A stretch of DNA of 64,000 nt from Leptofilum sp965223525 (lineage in GTDB: Bacteria > Chloroflexota > Anaerolineae > Promineifilales > Promineifilaceae), in NCBI RefSeq assembly GCF_965223525.1, contig NZ_OZ245005.1, forward strand, positions 930,001 to 994,000, read 5' to 3'. Below, in pieces: positions 18,761 through 27,675 of this stretch. Position 1 is the first letter of the stretch; the number at the start of each line of letters is the position of its first letter. The notes beneath the pieces were generated by a model. It saw only the letters and a program-made list of their open reading frames with translations. It ran no database searches and was not told the origin of the DNA. A program made the translations under genes and the position numbers.

Positions 18761-21385
18761 ATGAAAAACCTCAGGATATTCTTATTACTTTTTGTTTTGG
18801 CGTTTCTTGTCGTTGCCTGTGGTGGTGATGACAGCGAGACCCCAGCAGAAGACACCGACACTACCACCGAAAGTACAGACACAACCACAGAGGCAGATGA
18901 ACCAGCCGACGAACCTGCGGATGAGCCAGCCGATGAGGCAATGGGTGATGCAGTGTTTATTTCTACCCAATTTAGCCCCGTTGAAGAGCAAGAAAAGTTC
19001 CGGGCTATTCTGGCTGAAGGAGGGTTCGACTTTTCCGCTAGCGAAGAAGGGCCGCTGATTGACCAAATCCTGGCTGGTAGTGGCTCTGTAGATGTGGTTG
19101 GCGCACTGCATGGTACTTTCCCGCCTCTGGCGCGAGGGGACGCTATGATGAACATGGCCGACATCGCCGACGATCTTTCTGCTGACCGGGATTTGGCGCA
19201 GGCATTCATTGACACTGGTTTGTTAGGGACAGATGACTTCCTTTACTACGTCCCCTGGATGCAGGCCACTTACATCATGGCTGCCCACACCGATGCACTG
19301 CAATATTTGCCCGATGGCGCGGATGTGAATGCCATCACTTGGGAAGAATTTGGCCAATGGTGCCAGAACATCCTCGACGAAACCGGCACGCAAGGCTGTG
19401 GCTTACCTCATGCAGGTCTGTTCCACCGCTTCCTGGAAGGCTATCTGTTCCCCTCATTCACGGGTGGCATGGTTAGCAACTTCCGCAGCGCAGAAGCAAT
19501 GGATATGATGGCCTGGGCTCGTGACGTCCTGTGGCCAACAATCAACCCACAATCCATCAATTACGACTTCATGCAAGAGCCTTTGCTGTCTGGTGAAGTT
19601 ATGGTTGCTTTTGATCACACAGCACGCCTTATTGAAGCGTTCAACGCTGAACCCGACAACTTCATTGCCTTCCCTGCCCCAGCAGGCCCTCAAGGTCGCG
19701 GCTTTATGCCTGTGATTGTTGGTTTGGGCATTCCGGCAGATGCACCCAACCCGGAAGCTGGCGCTGAGATGATCGAATTCCTTACCCGGCCAGATGTGCA
19801 AGCGGCCGTTCTGCGTGACTTAGGCTTCTTCCCGGTTGTAGATGGGGTGGATACCTCTGACTTGCCAGTTGGCGTAGAGATCGAAGCTGCCGCAGTTTCA
19901 GCACAAGCTACCGCACCGGATGCCTTGCCTGCGCTTTTGCCAGTTGGTTTGGGCGACCGTGGTGGTGAGATTAACCAAATCTTCCGCAATGCGTTCGACC
20001 GCATCGTGCTGGATGGTGAAGATATTGCGGCCGTTCTCGATGAAGAAGGCAACAATCTGCAGGCTCTCATGAATGATACGGGTGCACCCTGCTGGGCACC
20101 AGACCCATTGGGTGATGGGCCTTGCCAGGTCAATGAAGCTGGTGAAGCTTCGGCTGCTGCTTCTGGCAGTGGGGATACGGCCGTTTCTAGCGATCTCACC
20201 TTCATCTCCACCCAATTTAGCCCCGTTGAAGAGCAAGAAAAGTTCCGAGCCATTTTGGGTGAAGGCGGCTTTGACTTTGCTGCCAGCGAAGAAGGCCCCC
20301 TGATTGACCAAATTCTGGCAGGCAGCGGTTCTATTGATGTGGTTGGTGCGTTGCACGGCACCTTCCCACCGTTGGCGCGTGAAGATGCCATGATGAACAT
20401 GATTGACGTGGCTGAAGATTTGCTGGATAGCCGCGATTTGGCTCCGGCATTTATAGACGCTGGTCTACTGGGTACAGATGACTTCCTTTACTACGTCCCC
20501 TGGATGCAGGCAACCTACATCATGGCCGCCAACGTAGAAGCATTGCCTTACCTGCCCGACGGTGCGGATGTGAATGCCATCACCTGGGAGGAATTGGCCC
20601 AATGGTGTCAGAACATCGTTGACGCAACCGGTGAACAAAAGTGTGGTCTACCCCACGCTGGTTTGTTCCACCGCTTCCTGGAAGGGTATCTGTTCCCCTC
20701 CTTTACCGGAGGCATGGTTTCTGAATTCCGTAGTGATGCGGCTGAAGAGATGATGGCCTGGGCGCGTGATTCGTTATGGCCAACCATCAACCCGGAATCT
20801 ATCAACTACGACTTCATGCAAGAACCGCTGTTGTCTGGTGATGTTTGGGTTGCATTTGATCATACAGCACGCTTGATTGAGGCTTTCAATGCAGAGCCAG
20901 ATAACTTTATCGCCTTCCCAGCCCCGGCTGGCCCAGAAGGTCGTGGCTTCATGCCAGTCATCGTTGGTTTGGGCATTCCAGCCGACGCGCCAGACCCTGA
21001 AGGCGCAGCGGCGTTGATTGAGTATCTGACGCGACCTGATGTGCAAGCGGCCGTTCTAAACGATCTTGGTTTCTTCCCAGTGGTTGACGGTGTGGACACC
21101 TCGAACCTGCCTGTTGGCATTGAAATTGAAGCAGGCGCGGTGAATGCACAAGCAACGGCACCAGACGCTTTACCAGCTTTGTTACCGGTTGGTTTGGGCG
21201 AACGAGGTGGCGAGATTAACCAAATCTTCCGCAATGCCTTTGACCGCATTGTGCTGGATGGCGAAGATATTGCCACCGTTCTGCAAGAAGAGGGTGAAAA
21301 CCTGCAAGCCCTGATGAACGAGACGGGTGCGCCCTGTTGGGCACCTGATCCCGCCAGCGATGGGCCTTGCCAGGTCAACGAATAA
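18761..21385 (+). CDS. ABC sugar-binding lipoprotein with two fused binding domains
   Basis: The start at 18761 follows AAAGGAGG. A lipoprotein signal ends in V-V-A-C-G, and an acidic Thr/Glu/Asp-rich stalk follows. Two nearly identical family-1 solute-binding domains follow, beginning near residues 66 and 480. Their first shared stretch repeats at exactly 1245 bp (415 codons) offset, starting at 18965 and 20210. The second copy has no lipid anchor and is joined by an Ala/Ser-rich linker. At 874 residues it is about twice the family's usual length. Conserved W-x-Q-A-T-Y and aromatic residues suggest carbohydrate binding. It feeds the MalF/MalG/MalK genes downstream. Confidence 0.88.
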   Translation: MKNLRIFLLLFVLAFLVVACGGDDSETPAEDTDTTTESTDTTTEADEPADEPADEPADEAMGDAVFISTQFSPVEEQEKFRAILAEGGFDFSASEEGPLIDQILAGSGSVDVVGALHGTFPPLARGDAMMNMADIADDLSADRDLAQAFIDTGLLGTDDFLYYVPWMQATYIMAAHTDALQYLPDGADVNAITWEEFGQWCQNILDETGTQGCGLPHAGLFHRFLEGYLFPSFTGGMVSNFRSAEAMDMMAWARDVLWPTINPQSINYDFMQEPLLSGEVMVAFDHTARLIEAFNAEPDNFIAFPAPAGPQGRGFMPVIVGLGIPADAPNPEAGAEMIEFLTRPDVQAAVLRDLGFFPVVDGVDTSDLPVGVEIEAAAVSAQATAPDALPALLPVGLGDRGGEINQIFRNAFDRIVLDGEDIAAVLDEEGNNLQALMNDTGAPCWAPDPLGDGPCQVNEAGEASAAASGSGDTAVSSDLTFISTQFSPVEEQEKFRAILGEGGFDFAASEEGPLIDQILAGSGSIDVVGALHGTFPPLAREDAMMNMIDVAEDLLDSRDLAPAFIDAGLLGTDDFLYYVPWMQATYIMAANVEALPYLPDGADVNAITWEELAQWCQNIVDATGEQKCGLPHAGLFHRFLEGYLFPSFTGGMVSEFRSDAAEEMMAWARDSLWPTINPESINYDFMQEPLLSGDVWVAFDHTARLIEAFNAEPDNFIAFPAPAGPEGRGFMPVIVGLGIPADAPDPEGAAALIEYLTRPDVQAAVLNDLGFFPVVDGVDTSNLPVGIEIEAGAVNAQATAPDALPALLPVGLGERGGEINQIFRNAFDRIVLDGEDIATVLQEEGENLQALMNETGAPCWAPDPASDGPCQVNE

Positions 21386-21399
21386 TCGTGCGAAAGAAT

Positions 21400-21507
21400 A
21401 GTCATTTCTGCTTACGCAGGAATCCACTCTGAGAAAGAAGATGGATGCCCGCCTTCGCGGGTATGACACCTGAGAGGGGGATGTCGTCCTGGCATCCCCC
21501 TCCTCTC
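21400..21507. repeat. Intergenic palindromic repeat and GC-rich hairpin
   Basis: The stretch 21400-21466 resembles 23779-23839: GTCATTYC at one end, GGTATGACA at the other, with a CGCCTTCGCG-type hairpin inside. A second hairpin pairs GAGAGGGGGATG (21472-21483) with CATCCCCCTCCTCTC (21493-21507). A stem between a binding-protein gene and its permease genes commonly lowers downstream expression. Confidence 0.6.
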
Positions 21508-21520
21508 AAAGGCGACTCTT

Positions 21521-22891
21521 ATGCAAAAGAAAAAGCGCAATTTAGCACCATATTGGTTGATACTGCCGTCGCTGCTTTATTTGGCCCTGTTTTTTACTTA
21601 CCCGATGGCACGGGCGATTGCATTATCCGTTTGGGATGACGAAGCGGTCCTACCTTTGCGGGCTGAGGCAAATCTGGAAAGCGTAGAATCCGGGCGTCTC
21701 CATCAGGGAACCCAGGTAGAAATCTTGGGGCAACAGGGGAATTTGCTTACGGACACGTTGGGCGACGAGACAAACTTGCTCACTGAATTGTGGTTTAACG
21801 TGTCGGGGCAGGATGTTGACGGTGAAAATATTACGGGCTGGATCATAGAAACCCGCCTTCGGGTGCGGGAAGAAGCGGAGGATGGCACCCCTCTCTTGGG
21901 TACTATTCGGCGACGCCTGGGGAGCAATGCGGATCCTTTAACAACAGTTTATGCCGAGCCAGGTGAGTCGGCAGCGGAGATTGGCAAGGTTGAAGCTTCA
22001 GCCGAAATGCAAATTGTAGAAGTGGCAACGCTTGAAGTTTGGTACCAGATTCGCGGCGAAGAGGAGGGGCAAACCGTTGAGGGATGGGCACCTTCTCGTT
22101 TTATCCAGGTATTTGGTGATGAGGTAAGCGGTCGTATTGATCGCGGTACTACTGGTGAATTTACTTTGGGCTTCTTTGAAAAGATGTGGAACGATCGCTT
22201 TTTTGGCCCAGCGGTACGCACAACGCTGCTATTGATGGTGATCATCATTCCCACACAGTTTGTGTTGGCAATCATCATGGCTTTGGTAATCCAGGCGCGA
22301 TTGAAATTCAATTCGATTTTCTTGTATATTTTTGCCATTCCGCTAGGCGTTTCTGATTTAGCTGTGGGCATTTTGTTCTTTTCGATCTTTACCCAAAATG
22401 GCCTATTCAACAGCGTGTTGCAGGGGTTAGGGTTAATTGATGCGGCACGGCCGTATTTAACGGCAGATACGCGCAACTGGATCATTGCCGCCATTTGGCT
22501 GGCTGAAGTTTGGCGCGCTACCTCCATCGTGATGATCATCGTCGTCTCAGGCTTGCAGGCCATTTCTGACGAAGTGTTGGAAGCGGCAGAACTGTTTGGC
22601 GCAGGGCTGTGGCAACGTTTGCGCTATGTGATCTTGCCGCTGTTAAGGCCAAGTTTACAAGTGGCCCTGATTTTGCGGACGATTTTGGCGCTGCAAGTGT
22701 TTGCGGTGGTTATTGCCCTCAGCGGCGGTGATGTTGTGACAGTTTTAGCCAATGAAACATACCGTCAATACTTTGAGTTCCGCAATGCCAACGTGGCCTC
22801 GGCCTATGCCCTGTTTATTTTGGCAATTTCCATGATTAGTGCTGTATTTTATCTGCGTGCTGTGCGTACGCAGCAGGAGATAGCCGCATGA
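21521..22891 (+). CDS. ABC sugar permease (MalF-like) with SH3-like periplasmic insertion
   Basis: The 456-residue inner-membrane protein opens with one transmembrane helix (about 11-33). Instead of the usual short loop there is a soluble, acidic segment of roughly 170 residues (about 35-205). It contains two SH3b-like repeats, the clearer one with VYAEPGESA, W-Y-Q-I and GWAPSRFIQV. The remaining helices form a BPD_transp_1 permease with the EAA loop EAAELFGAGLWQRLRY, which docks the ATPase. The insertion makes it about 150 residues longer than typical MalF-type permeases. It overlaps the next permease gene by 4 bp (ATGA). Confidence 0.85.
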   Translation: MQKKKRNLAPYWLILPSLLYLALFFTYPMARAIALSVWDDEAVLPLRAEANLESVESGRLHQGTQVEILGQQGNLLTDTLGDETNLLTELWFNVSGQDVDGENITGWIIETRLRVREEAEDGTPLLGTIRRRLGSNADPLTTVYAEPGESAAEIGKVEASAEMQIVEVATLEVWYQIRGEEEGQTVEGWAPSRFIQVFGDEVSGRIDRGTTGEFTLGFFEKMWNDRFFGPAVRTTLLLMVIIIPTQFVLAIIMALVIQARLKFNSIFLYIFAIPLGVSDLAVGILFFSIFTQNGLFNSVLQGLGLIDAARPYLTADTRNWIIAAIWLAEVWRATSIVMIIVVSGLQAISDEVLEAAELFGAGLWQRLRYVILPLLRPSLQVALILRTILALQVFAVVIALSGGDVVTVLANETYRQYFEFRNANVASAYALFILAISMISAVFYLRAVRTQQEIAA

Positions 22892-23766
22892 GTGATCAAG
22901 TTTTAGATACGGCCGTTTCCCCTGAAGTCCTGGCCATTCAACAAAAACATTTACGACGACAAAAGCTGAATCGAGCATCTACCTACGTGATTGCCATCTT
23001 AATTTCACTGTGGATCATAATCCCCATCTACTTCATCTTTTCGATGGCCTTTACAACCCAGGAAGCTGTTCGTGCCTACCCCAAAAGCGTCTTACCTATT
23101 ATTCCCTTCTCATTAGACACCATGCGCTTCTTCATGAATTCTGAAGGGATTATCCCTGGGCTAATTAACAGTATCATTGTGGCCGTTATTACCCTGTTGC
23201 TATCCACCGTCATTGCCGCGCCCGCAGGGTACGCCATCTCGCGCTACATCTTCCCCGGACGCAACTTCTTCCGCTTGTCCATTTTGGCCGTCAGAGCATT
23301 TCCAATTGTGGTGCTTTCGATTCCTCTGGCCGTTTTGTTCATCCAAACCGGCATATTTGACAGCATCTACAGCCTGGCCCTAATGCACACGGCTCTGGCC
23401 TTGCCCACAACCATTCTGGTGATTGGCAGCGTGTTTGCCAGCATCCCCTACGAACTGGAAGAAGCGGCGATGGTTTTCGGCTGCACCCCCTGGCAAGCAT
23501 TCCGGCATGTGGTGTTGCCGCTGGTGCTGCCGGGCATTGCTGCTTCGGCCGTTTTCACCTTTGTACTTTCCTGGAATGAAGTGTTTGCTGCCAGCATTTT
23601 AACGTTGCAAAACCGCACGCTGCCAGCACAAATCCTGTTTTCACTCTCAAACTCATCAGAAGCCTACCAATTTGCCGGTGGCTTCTTCATGCTCATTCCA
23701 GCACTGATCTTTATGTTTTTCATTCGACGCTACCTGTTCAATATGTGGGGGCAAGTAACCAAATAA
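22888..23766 (+). CDS. ABC sugar permease (MalG-like)
   Basis: This 292-residue inner-membrane protein has about six transmembrane segments and the EAA motif EEAAMVFGCTPWQAFRHVVLP. The start overlaps the stop of the MalF-like gene, showing translational coupling. It completes the heterodimeric channel fed by the tandem binding protein. ACGGCCGT encodes a Thr-Ala-Val near its N-terminus. Confidence 0.9.
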   Translation: MSDQVLDTAVSPEVLAIQQKHLRRQKLNRASTYVIAILISLWIIIPIYFIFSMAFTTQEAVRAYPKSVLPIIPFSLDTMRFFMNSEGIIPGLINSIIVAVITLLLSTVIAAPAGYAISRYIFPGRNFFRLSILAVRAFPIVVLSIPLAVLFIQTGIFDSIYSLALMHTALALPTTILVIGSVFASIPYELEEAAMVFGCTPWQAFRHVVLPLVLPGIAASAVFTFVLSWNEVFAASILTLQNRTLPAQILFSLSNSSEAYQFAGGFFMLIPALIFMFFIRRYLFNMWGQVTK

Positions 23767-23778
23767 TCTACTGACCTT

Positions 23779-23839
23779 TTGTCATTCCCGCGCAGGTGGG
23801 AATCTAAAAGATGGATACCTGCCTTCGCAGGTATGACAA
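23779..23839. repeat. Intergenic palindromic repeat
   Basis: GTCATTCCCGCGCAGGTGGG at one end and CCTGCCTTCGCAGG with GGTATGACA at the other form an imperfect palindromic unit. It is related to 21400-21466 and lies between the permease and ATPase genes. Confidence 0.6.
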
Positions 23840-23862
23840 AGGATTCAAGGGAAGAAATTGAA

Positions 23863-24954
23863 ATGGCCGAGATAAGAATTGAAAATGCAACAAAGCGATT
23901 TGGAGATTTCGTTGCGGTAGATAAAGCAAATTTAATAATTGAAGACAAAGAGTTTGTGGTGCTGCTAGGCCCAAGTGGCTGCGGCAAAACCACGCTGCTA
24001 CGCGCTGTTGCCGGCTTAGGCATGGCGGACGAAGGTCGCATTACCATTGGCGGGCGTGACGTGACTTACCTGCCACCCCGCGACCGCAAAATTGCAATGG
24101 TGTTCCAGAGTTACGCCATTTTTCCGCACATGAAGGTTGGCGATAATATTGCCTTTGGTCTAAAAATGACCGGCGTTGACCCACGCGAAATAGACAAGCG
24201 GGTTAAAGATGCGGCTGGCCTGATGCACATCGAGAATCTACTTGACCGCTACCCAAGCAAAATGAGCGGTGGTCAGCGACAGCGCGTGGCTGTGGCCAGA
24301 GCCATTGCTATGCAATCTGAAGTATTGCTGATGGATGAGCCATTGAGTAACCTAGATGCGCTGCTGCGGCTGGAAATGCGAGCCGAGCTAAAGCAATTGC
24401 TTAACGAAATTGGGGCAACGACAATTTACGTGACCCATGATCAAATTGAAGCGTTAAGTATGGGTGACCGCATTGCCGTTATGAAGGATGGCCTCATCCA
24501 ACAGGTTGACCATCCATCAACCGTTTATGATTTACCATCCAATCTGTTTGTGGGCAGCTTTATTGGTAATCCTCCAATGAACTTTATGCGTGGCCAGGTT
24601 CAGCAAAATAATGGCTCAGTCAATGTAAAAATTGGCAACTTTTTATTGAACCCGGCAGAAAACATGAAGCCGCTGCTCAAAAAATATGATGGTCAGCAAC
24701 TGATTCTGGGCATTCGTGCAGAAAATATGGAAACTCTGAACCATCCTGTTGATGATGGTGTGAAAGTTCGTGTGCGTGTGGTAGAACCGTTAGGGTCTCA
24801 AAATTTGCTGACGGTTATGATTGGTGAGGATACAGTCAAAGTTAGCACCCATCCTACATTCGACGTAGCGCCCAATAACGATGTTTGGTTGCGCTTCCCA
24901 GCAGACAAAATTCGCTGGATAGACCGCGATAGCGAAAAAGTTCTGTACGCATAA
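23863..24954 (+). CDS. Sugar ABC transporter ATPase (MalK/UgpC type)
   Basis: The start at 23863 follows AGGGAAG, and MAEIRIENATKRFG is the usual N-terminus; the upstream in-frame ATG lies inside a repeat. The 363-residue protein has Walker A GPSGCGKTT, the signature MSGGQRQRVAVARA, Walker B VLLMDEPLSNLDA, the switch His in VTHDQ and a C-terminal TOBE/MalK regulatory domain. It energises the MalF/MalG pair just upstream. It may also serve the second importer at 58-62 kb, which has no ATPase gene. Confidence 0.93.
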   Translation: MAEIRIENATKRFGDFVAVDKANLIIEDKEFVVLLGPSGCGKTTLLRAVAGLGMADEGRITIGGRDVTYLPPRDRKIAMVFQSYAIFPHMKVGDNIAFGLKMTGVDPREIDKRVKDAAGLMHIENLLDRYPSKMSGGQRQRVAVARAIAMQSEVLLMDEPLSNLDALLRLEMRAELKQLLNEIGATTIYVTHDQIEALSMGDRIAVMKDGLIQQVDHPSTVYDLPSNLFVGSFIGNPPMNFMRGQVQQNNGSVNVKIGNFLLNPAENMKPLLKKYDGQQLILGIRAENMETLNHPVDDGVKVRVRVVEPLGSQNLLTVMIGEDTVKVSTHPTFDVAPNNDVWLRFPADKIRWIDRDSEKVLYA

Positions 24955-24963
24955 TGATTGTCT

Positions 24964-27666
24964 ATGACCCACGTTCATATCATCAACCATACCCACTGGG
25001 ACCGTGAGTGGTTCTTAACGTCTGTTTATACCAGCCGCTGGATTCCTGGTTTAATTGATAAGCTAACTGAATTGTCTCAGCAAAACCCTGATTTTCGCTA
25101 CCTGTTTGATGGGCAAACGCTGGTCGTTGAGGATTTGTTGGCAATTGCACCCGAGTATGAAGCTCGCGTTGCGGCTTTAATTGAGCAAAAGCAGCTTCAA
25201 ATTGGACCGTATTATTGCCAGCCGGATTGGCAGCTTACCGGGGGGGAGCTGCTCATTCGGAATTTGATATACGGCCGTTCCGACCTCGCTCGCTTTAATG
25301 GACAAATGGACGTTGGCTGGCTAGTAGACACCTTTGGCCACATTAGCCAATCACCCCAAATTCACCAACTGTTTGGGCTGGAGGCCATCTACGTTTGGCG
25401 GGGCGTGCCAAAACTAGAACCTTACTTCAATTGGCAAGGGGCGGATGGCAGCCAACTGTTTGCCGTCGATCTGTTTGGTGGCTACCGGAATTTGTACGGC
25501 ATTACCCATGCCCCAGAAGTTGCTGTGGAGCGGTTGGAGCAGGAGGTTGCCAAGTTACGGCCGTTCTACCCCACCCCCGATATTCCCCTGTTTGACGGCT
25601 ATGATTTAGAAGACAACCCCGAAGACCCTGTTACCTTCTTAAAAGAGAGTGCCAGCGTCAACGGCGACCTGAACCTGCAAGAAGTGACCCCGACCTCCTT
25701 TGTGGAGGCGATTTCTGAACAAAATCTGCCTTTGCCAACCATCGTTGGGGAATTGAACTCTGGTAAATATGGCGCAACTTTCCCCGGCGTTTATTCGGCA
25801 CGTACTTACCTGAAAGTGATGGCACGTGACTGCCAGCAGCTACTTTTTCAGGTAGCAGAACCGCTGGCGGCGATGGCGCGGCTGCACGGCCGTTCCTACC
25901 CAGCCGACAAGTTTGAACAGTGGGGCAGGTTGCTTCTGCAAAACGCAGTTCATGATTGCATTTGCGGCGTCAGCATAGACCAGGTGCATGAAAAAATGAT
26001 CTACAGCTATCGCCAAACCTTTGACGCGCTGCGCGATGAGGCGAAGAATGCGTTGGCTGCCATTCTGACCAATTTTGCCACTGGCGAATATGCAGTTAGC
26101 ACAAATCCAATGGCGCAGCCAGGCTGGCAGCTAGGGGAGGCTCAGCTAGTTAGAACCGAAGCTCATGGTGTTGGCGTTTGGCCTATTGAAAAGCGGGCAA
26201 ATATCGAATTTACTCAAATTCCCGTAGAAAATTTCACTTGGGAAAATGAATATTTCTCTGTAACCGTCATGTCCGACGGGTTGGTACAGGTAAATGGGCA
26301 AACATTCGGCCGTTTTTTGGTGTGGGCAGAAGAAGGCGACACATACTCAACTGAATTGGGTGAGCTGCTGGGAGAATTACGGCCGTTATCACCCATCACC
26401 CTCACCAAAACCTCACAACACCACGCAACGCTCACCTTCACGGCAGGCTGGCACAACGACGATATTGAAATCAATGCCCAAGTTGCTCTCCATTTGGACG
26501 ATTCCCAGCTAATCCGTTGGGACGTCGTTTTGGATTCTCGCGGCAGCAACGTGCGGGTCGATCTCGCTTTTGAGACGGGCCAGCCGGGTGACATTTTTGC
26601 CGGAATGCCCTTCGACGTAGTGCAGCGACCCGTCGCCGACACCGATTTGCTGCCCCGCCAACTGCCAGACAACTTAGCTAAAGTATTGCTCGGCCAGCGT
26701 GAGCTAGGCAGCGTGAAAGATTTCCCATTTCATGATTTTGTGGCGATTGGAGATGAGCAAAGCTGCACGGCCGTCCTAGCCAAAGGCATCAATGCCTACA
26801 CCTCTACAGAAGATGGCACCATTGCCCTCACCCTGCGGCGATCCGTCGAGTGGCTGACGAAAGCAGATTTGCGGGATCGAGAAGGTGATGCTGGCCCATT
26901 TTTCTACGTGCCAGACGGCCGTTGCGAACGCACCGTCTACCATGAAATTGCGGTTGCCGTTGGCACATTTGCTCCAGAGTCAATGACGCTACAAAAGCTG
27001 AATGCCAGCTTCCAAAACCCGCCGCTTATTGTGCAAGGTGAAGGAAACGGCAGCCAAACCACATGGTCATTGCTGGCAGAAACGCTCCCCATGAGCGCCC
27101 TGACCGTGCAAAACGAGACGTTGCTAGCACGACTGTACAATCCAACAAACGCACCCCATACGTTGCAGCGGCCGTATACCCAGGCGGATGTTTGGGGGGA
27201 AAGAGTTGAAGAAGTTACGGCCGTTCCCGCCAAAAAAATCATCACCCTGCAACTACCGCACGGCTTACCCGCCACCAACGACAGGCAAGCAACTGTCACC
27301 TGGCGCAACCAACCCCGTTGGCGCGTAGGACAAAATGAGAGTGTGCCAGATACGGCCGTTCTGGATCAACTCCAAGCCAAAATCAAAAAGTTGGAAGCTG
27401 AAATTGCCGCGGCACAAAGCCAGCTAGAGCAATGTCAGGGCAAAGAGAAATTGCGCTGGCAGCATCGCATCTATATTTTGGATCGGGAGCGATTGGAATT
27501 TAAACTGTCGCATCTGCTCAACACCCGCAAATTGGCGTCTAATGGCGAAAATGATTACAACTATCTATACGAACCTGATGATGAAATTGCCGAAATTGGC
27601 ATTGCCCTAAACCGCTTACGCATCAAGCGGCGCATTTTTGATTATGTGGCCACCGTGCTCGACTAA
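24964..27666 (+). CDS. Glycoside hydrolase family 38 alpha-mannosidase
   Basis: The 900-residue cytoplasmic enzyme starts at ATG 24964 (or TTG 24958), 9 bases after the ATPase gene. HTHWDREW near the N-terminus and GWLVDTFGH give the zinc ligands and the nucleophile Asp of GH38. HDCICGVSIDQVH is a further family motif. The middle and C-terminal beta domains follow, and a Lys/Glu coiled coil lies at the end. GH38 enzymes remove alpha-mannosyl residues. Relatives such as MngB act on mannosylglycerate derivatives, so a compatible-solute substrate is possible. No signal peptide is present, so it acts on imported material. Confidence 0.9.
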   Translation: MTHVHIINHTHWDREWFLTSVYTSRWIPGLIDKLTELSQQNPDFRYLFDGQTLVVEDLLAIAPEYEARVAALIEQKQLQIGPYYCQPDWQLTGGELLIRNLIYGRSDLARFNGQMDVGWLVDTFGHISQSPQIHQLFGLEAIYVWRGVPKLEPYFNWQGADGSQLFAVDLFGGYRNLYGITHAPEVAVERLEQEVAKLRPFYPTPDIPLFDGYDLEDNPEDPVTFLKESASVNGDLNLQEVTPTSFVEAISEQNLPLPTIVGELNSGKYGATFPGVYSARTYLKVMARDCQQLLFQVAEPLAAMARLHGRSYPADKFEQWGRLLLQNAVHDCICGVSIDQVHEKMIYSYRQTFDALRDEAKNALAAILTNFATGEYAVSTNPMAQPGWQLGEAQLVRTEAHGVGVWPIEKRANIEFTQIPVENFTWENEYFSVTVMSDGLVQVNGQTFGRFLVWAEEGDTYSTELGELLGELRPLSPITLTKTSQHHATLTFTAGWHNDDIEINAQVALHLDDSQLIRWDVVLDSRGSNVRVDLAFETGQPGDIFAGMPFDVVQRPVADTDLLPRQLPDNLAKVLLGQRELGSVKDFPFHDFVAIGDEQSCTAVLAKGINAYTSTEDGTIALTLRRSVEWLTKADLRDREGDAGPFFYVPDGRCERTVYHEIAVAVGTFAPESMTLQKLNASFQNPPLIVQGEGNGSQTTWSLLAETLPMSALTVQNETLLARLYNPTNAPHTLQRPYTQADVWGERVEEVTAVPAKKIITLQLPHGLPATNDRQATVTWRNQPRWRVGQNESVPDTAVLDQLQAKIKKLEAEIAAAQSQLEQCQGKEKLRWQHRIYILDRERLEFKLSHLLNTRKLASNGENDYNYLYEPDDEIAEIGIALNRLRIKRRIFDYVATVLD

Positions 27667-27675
27667 AACCACGCC

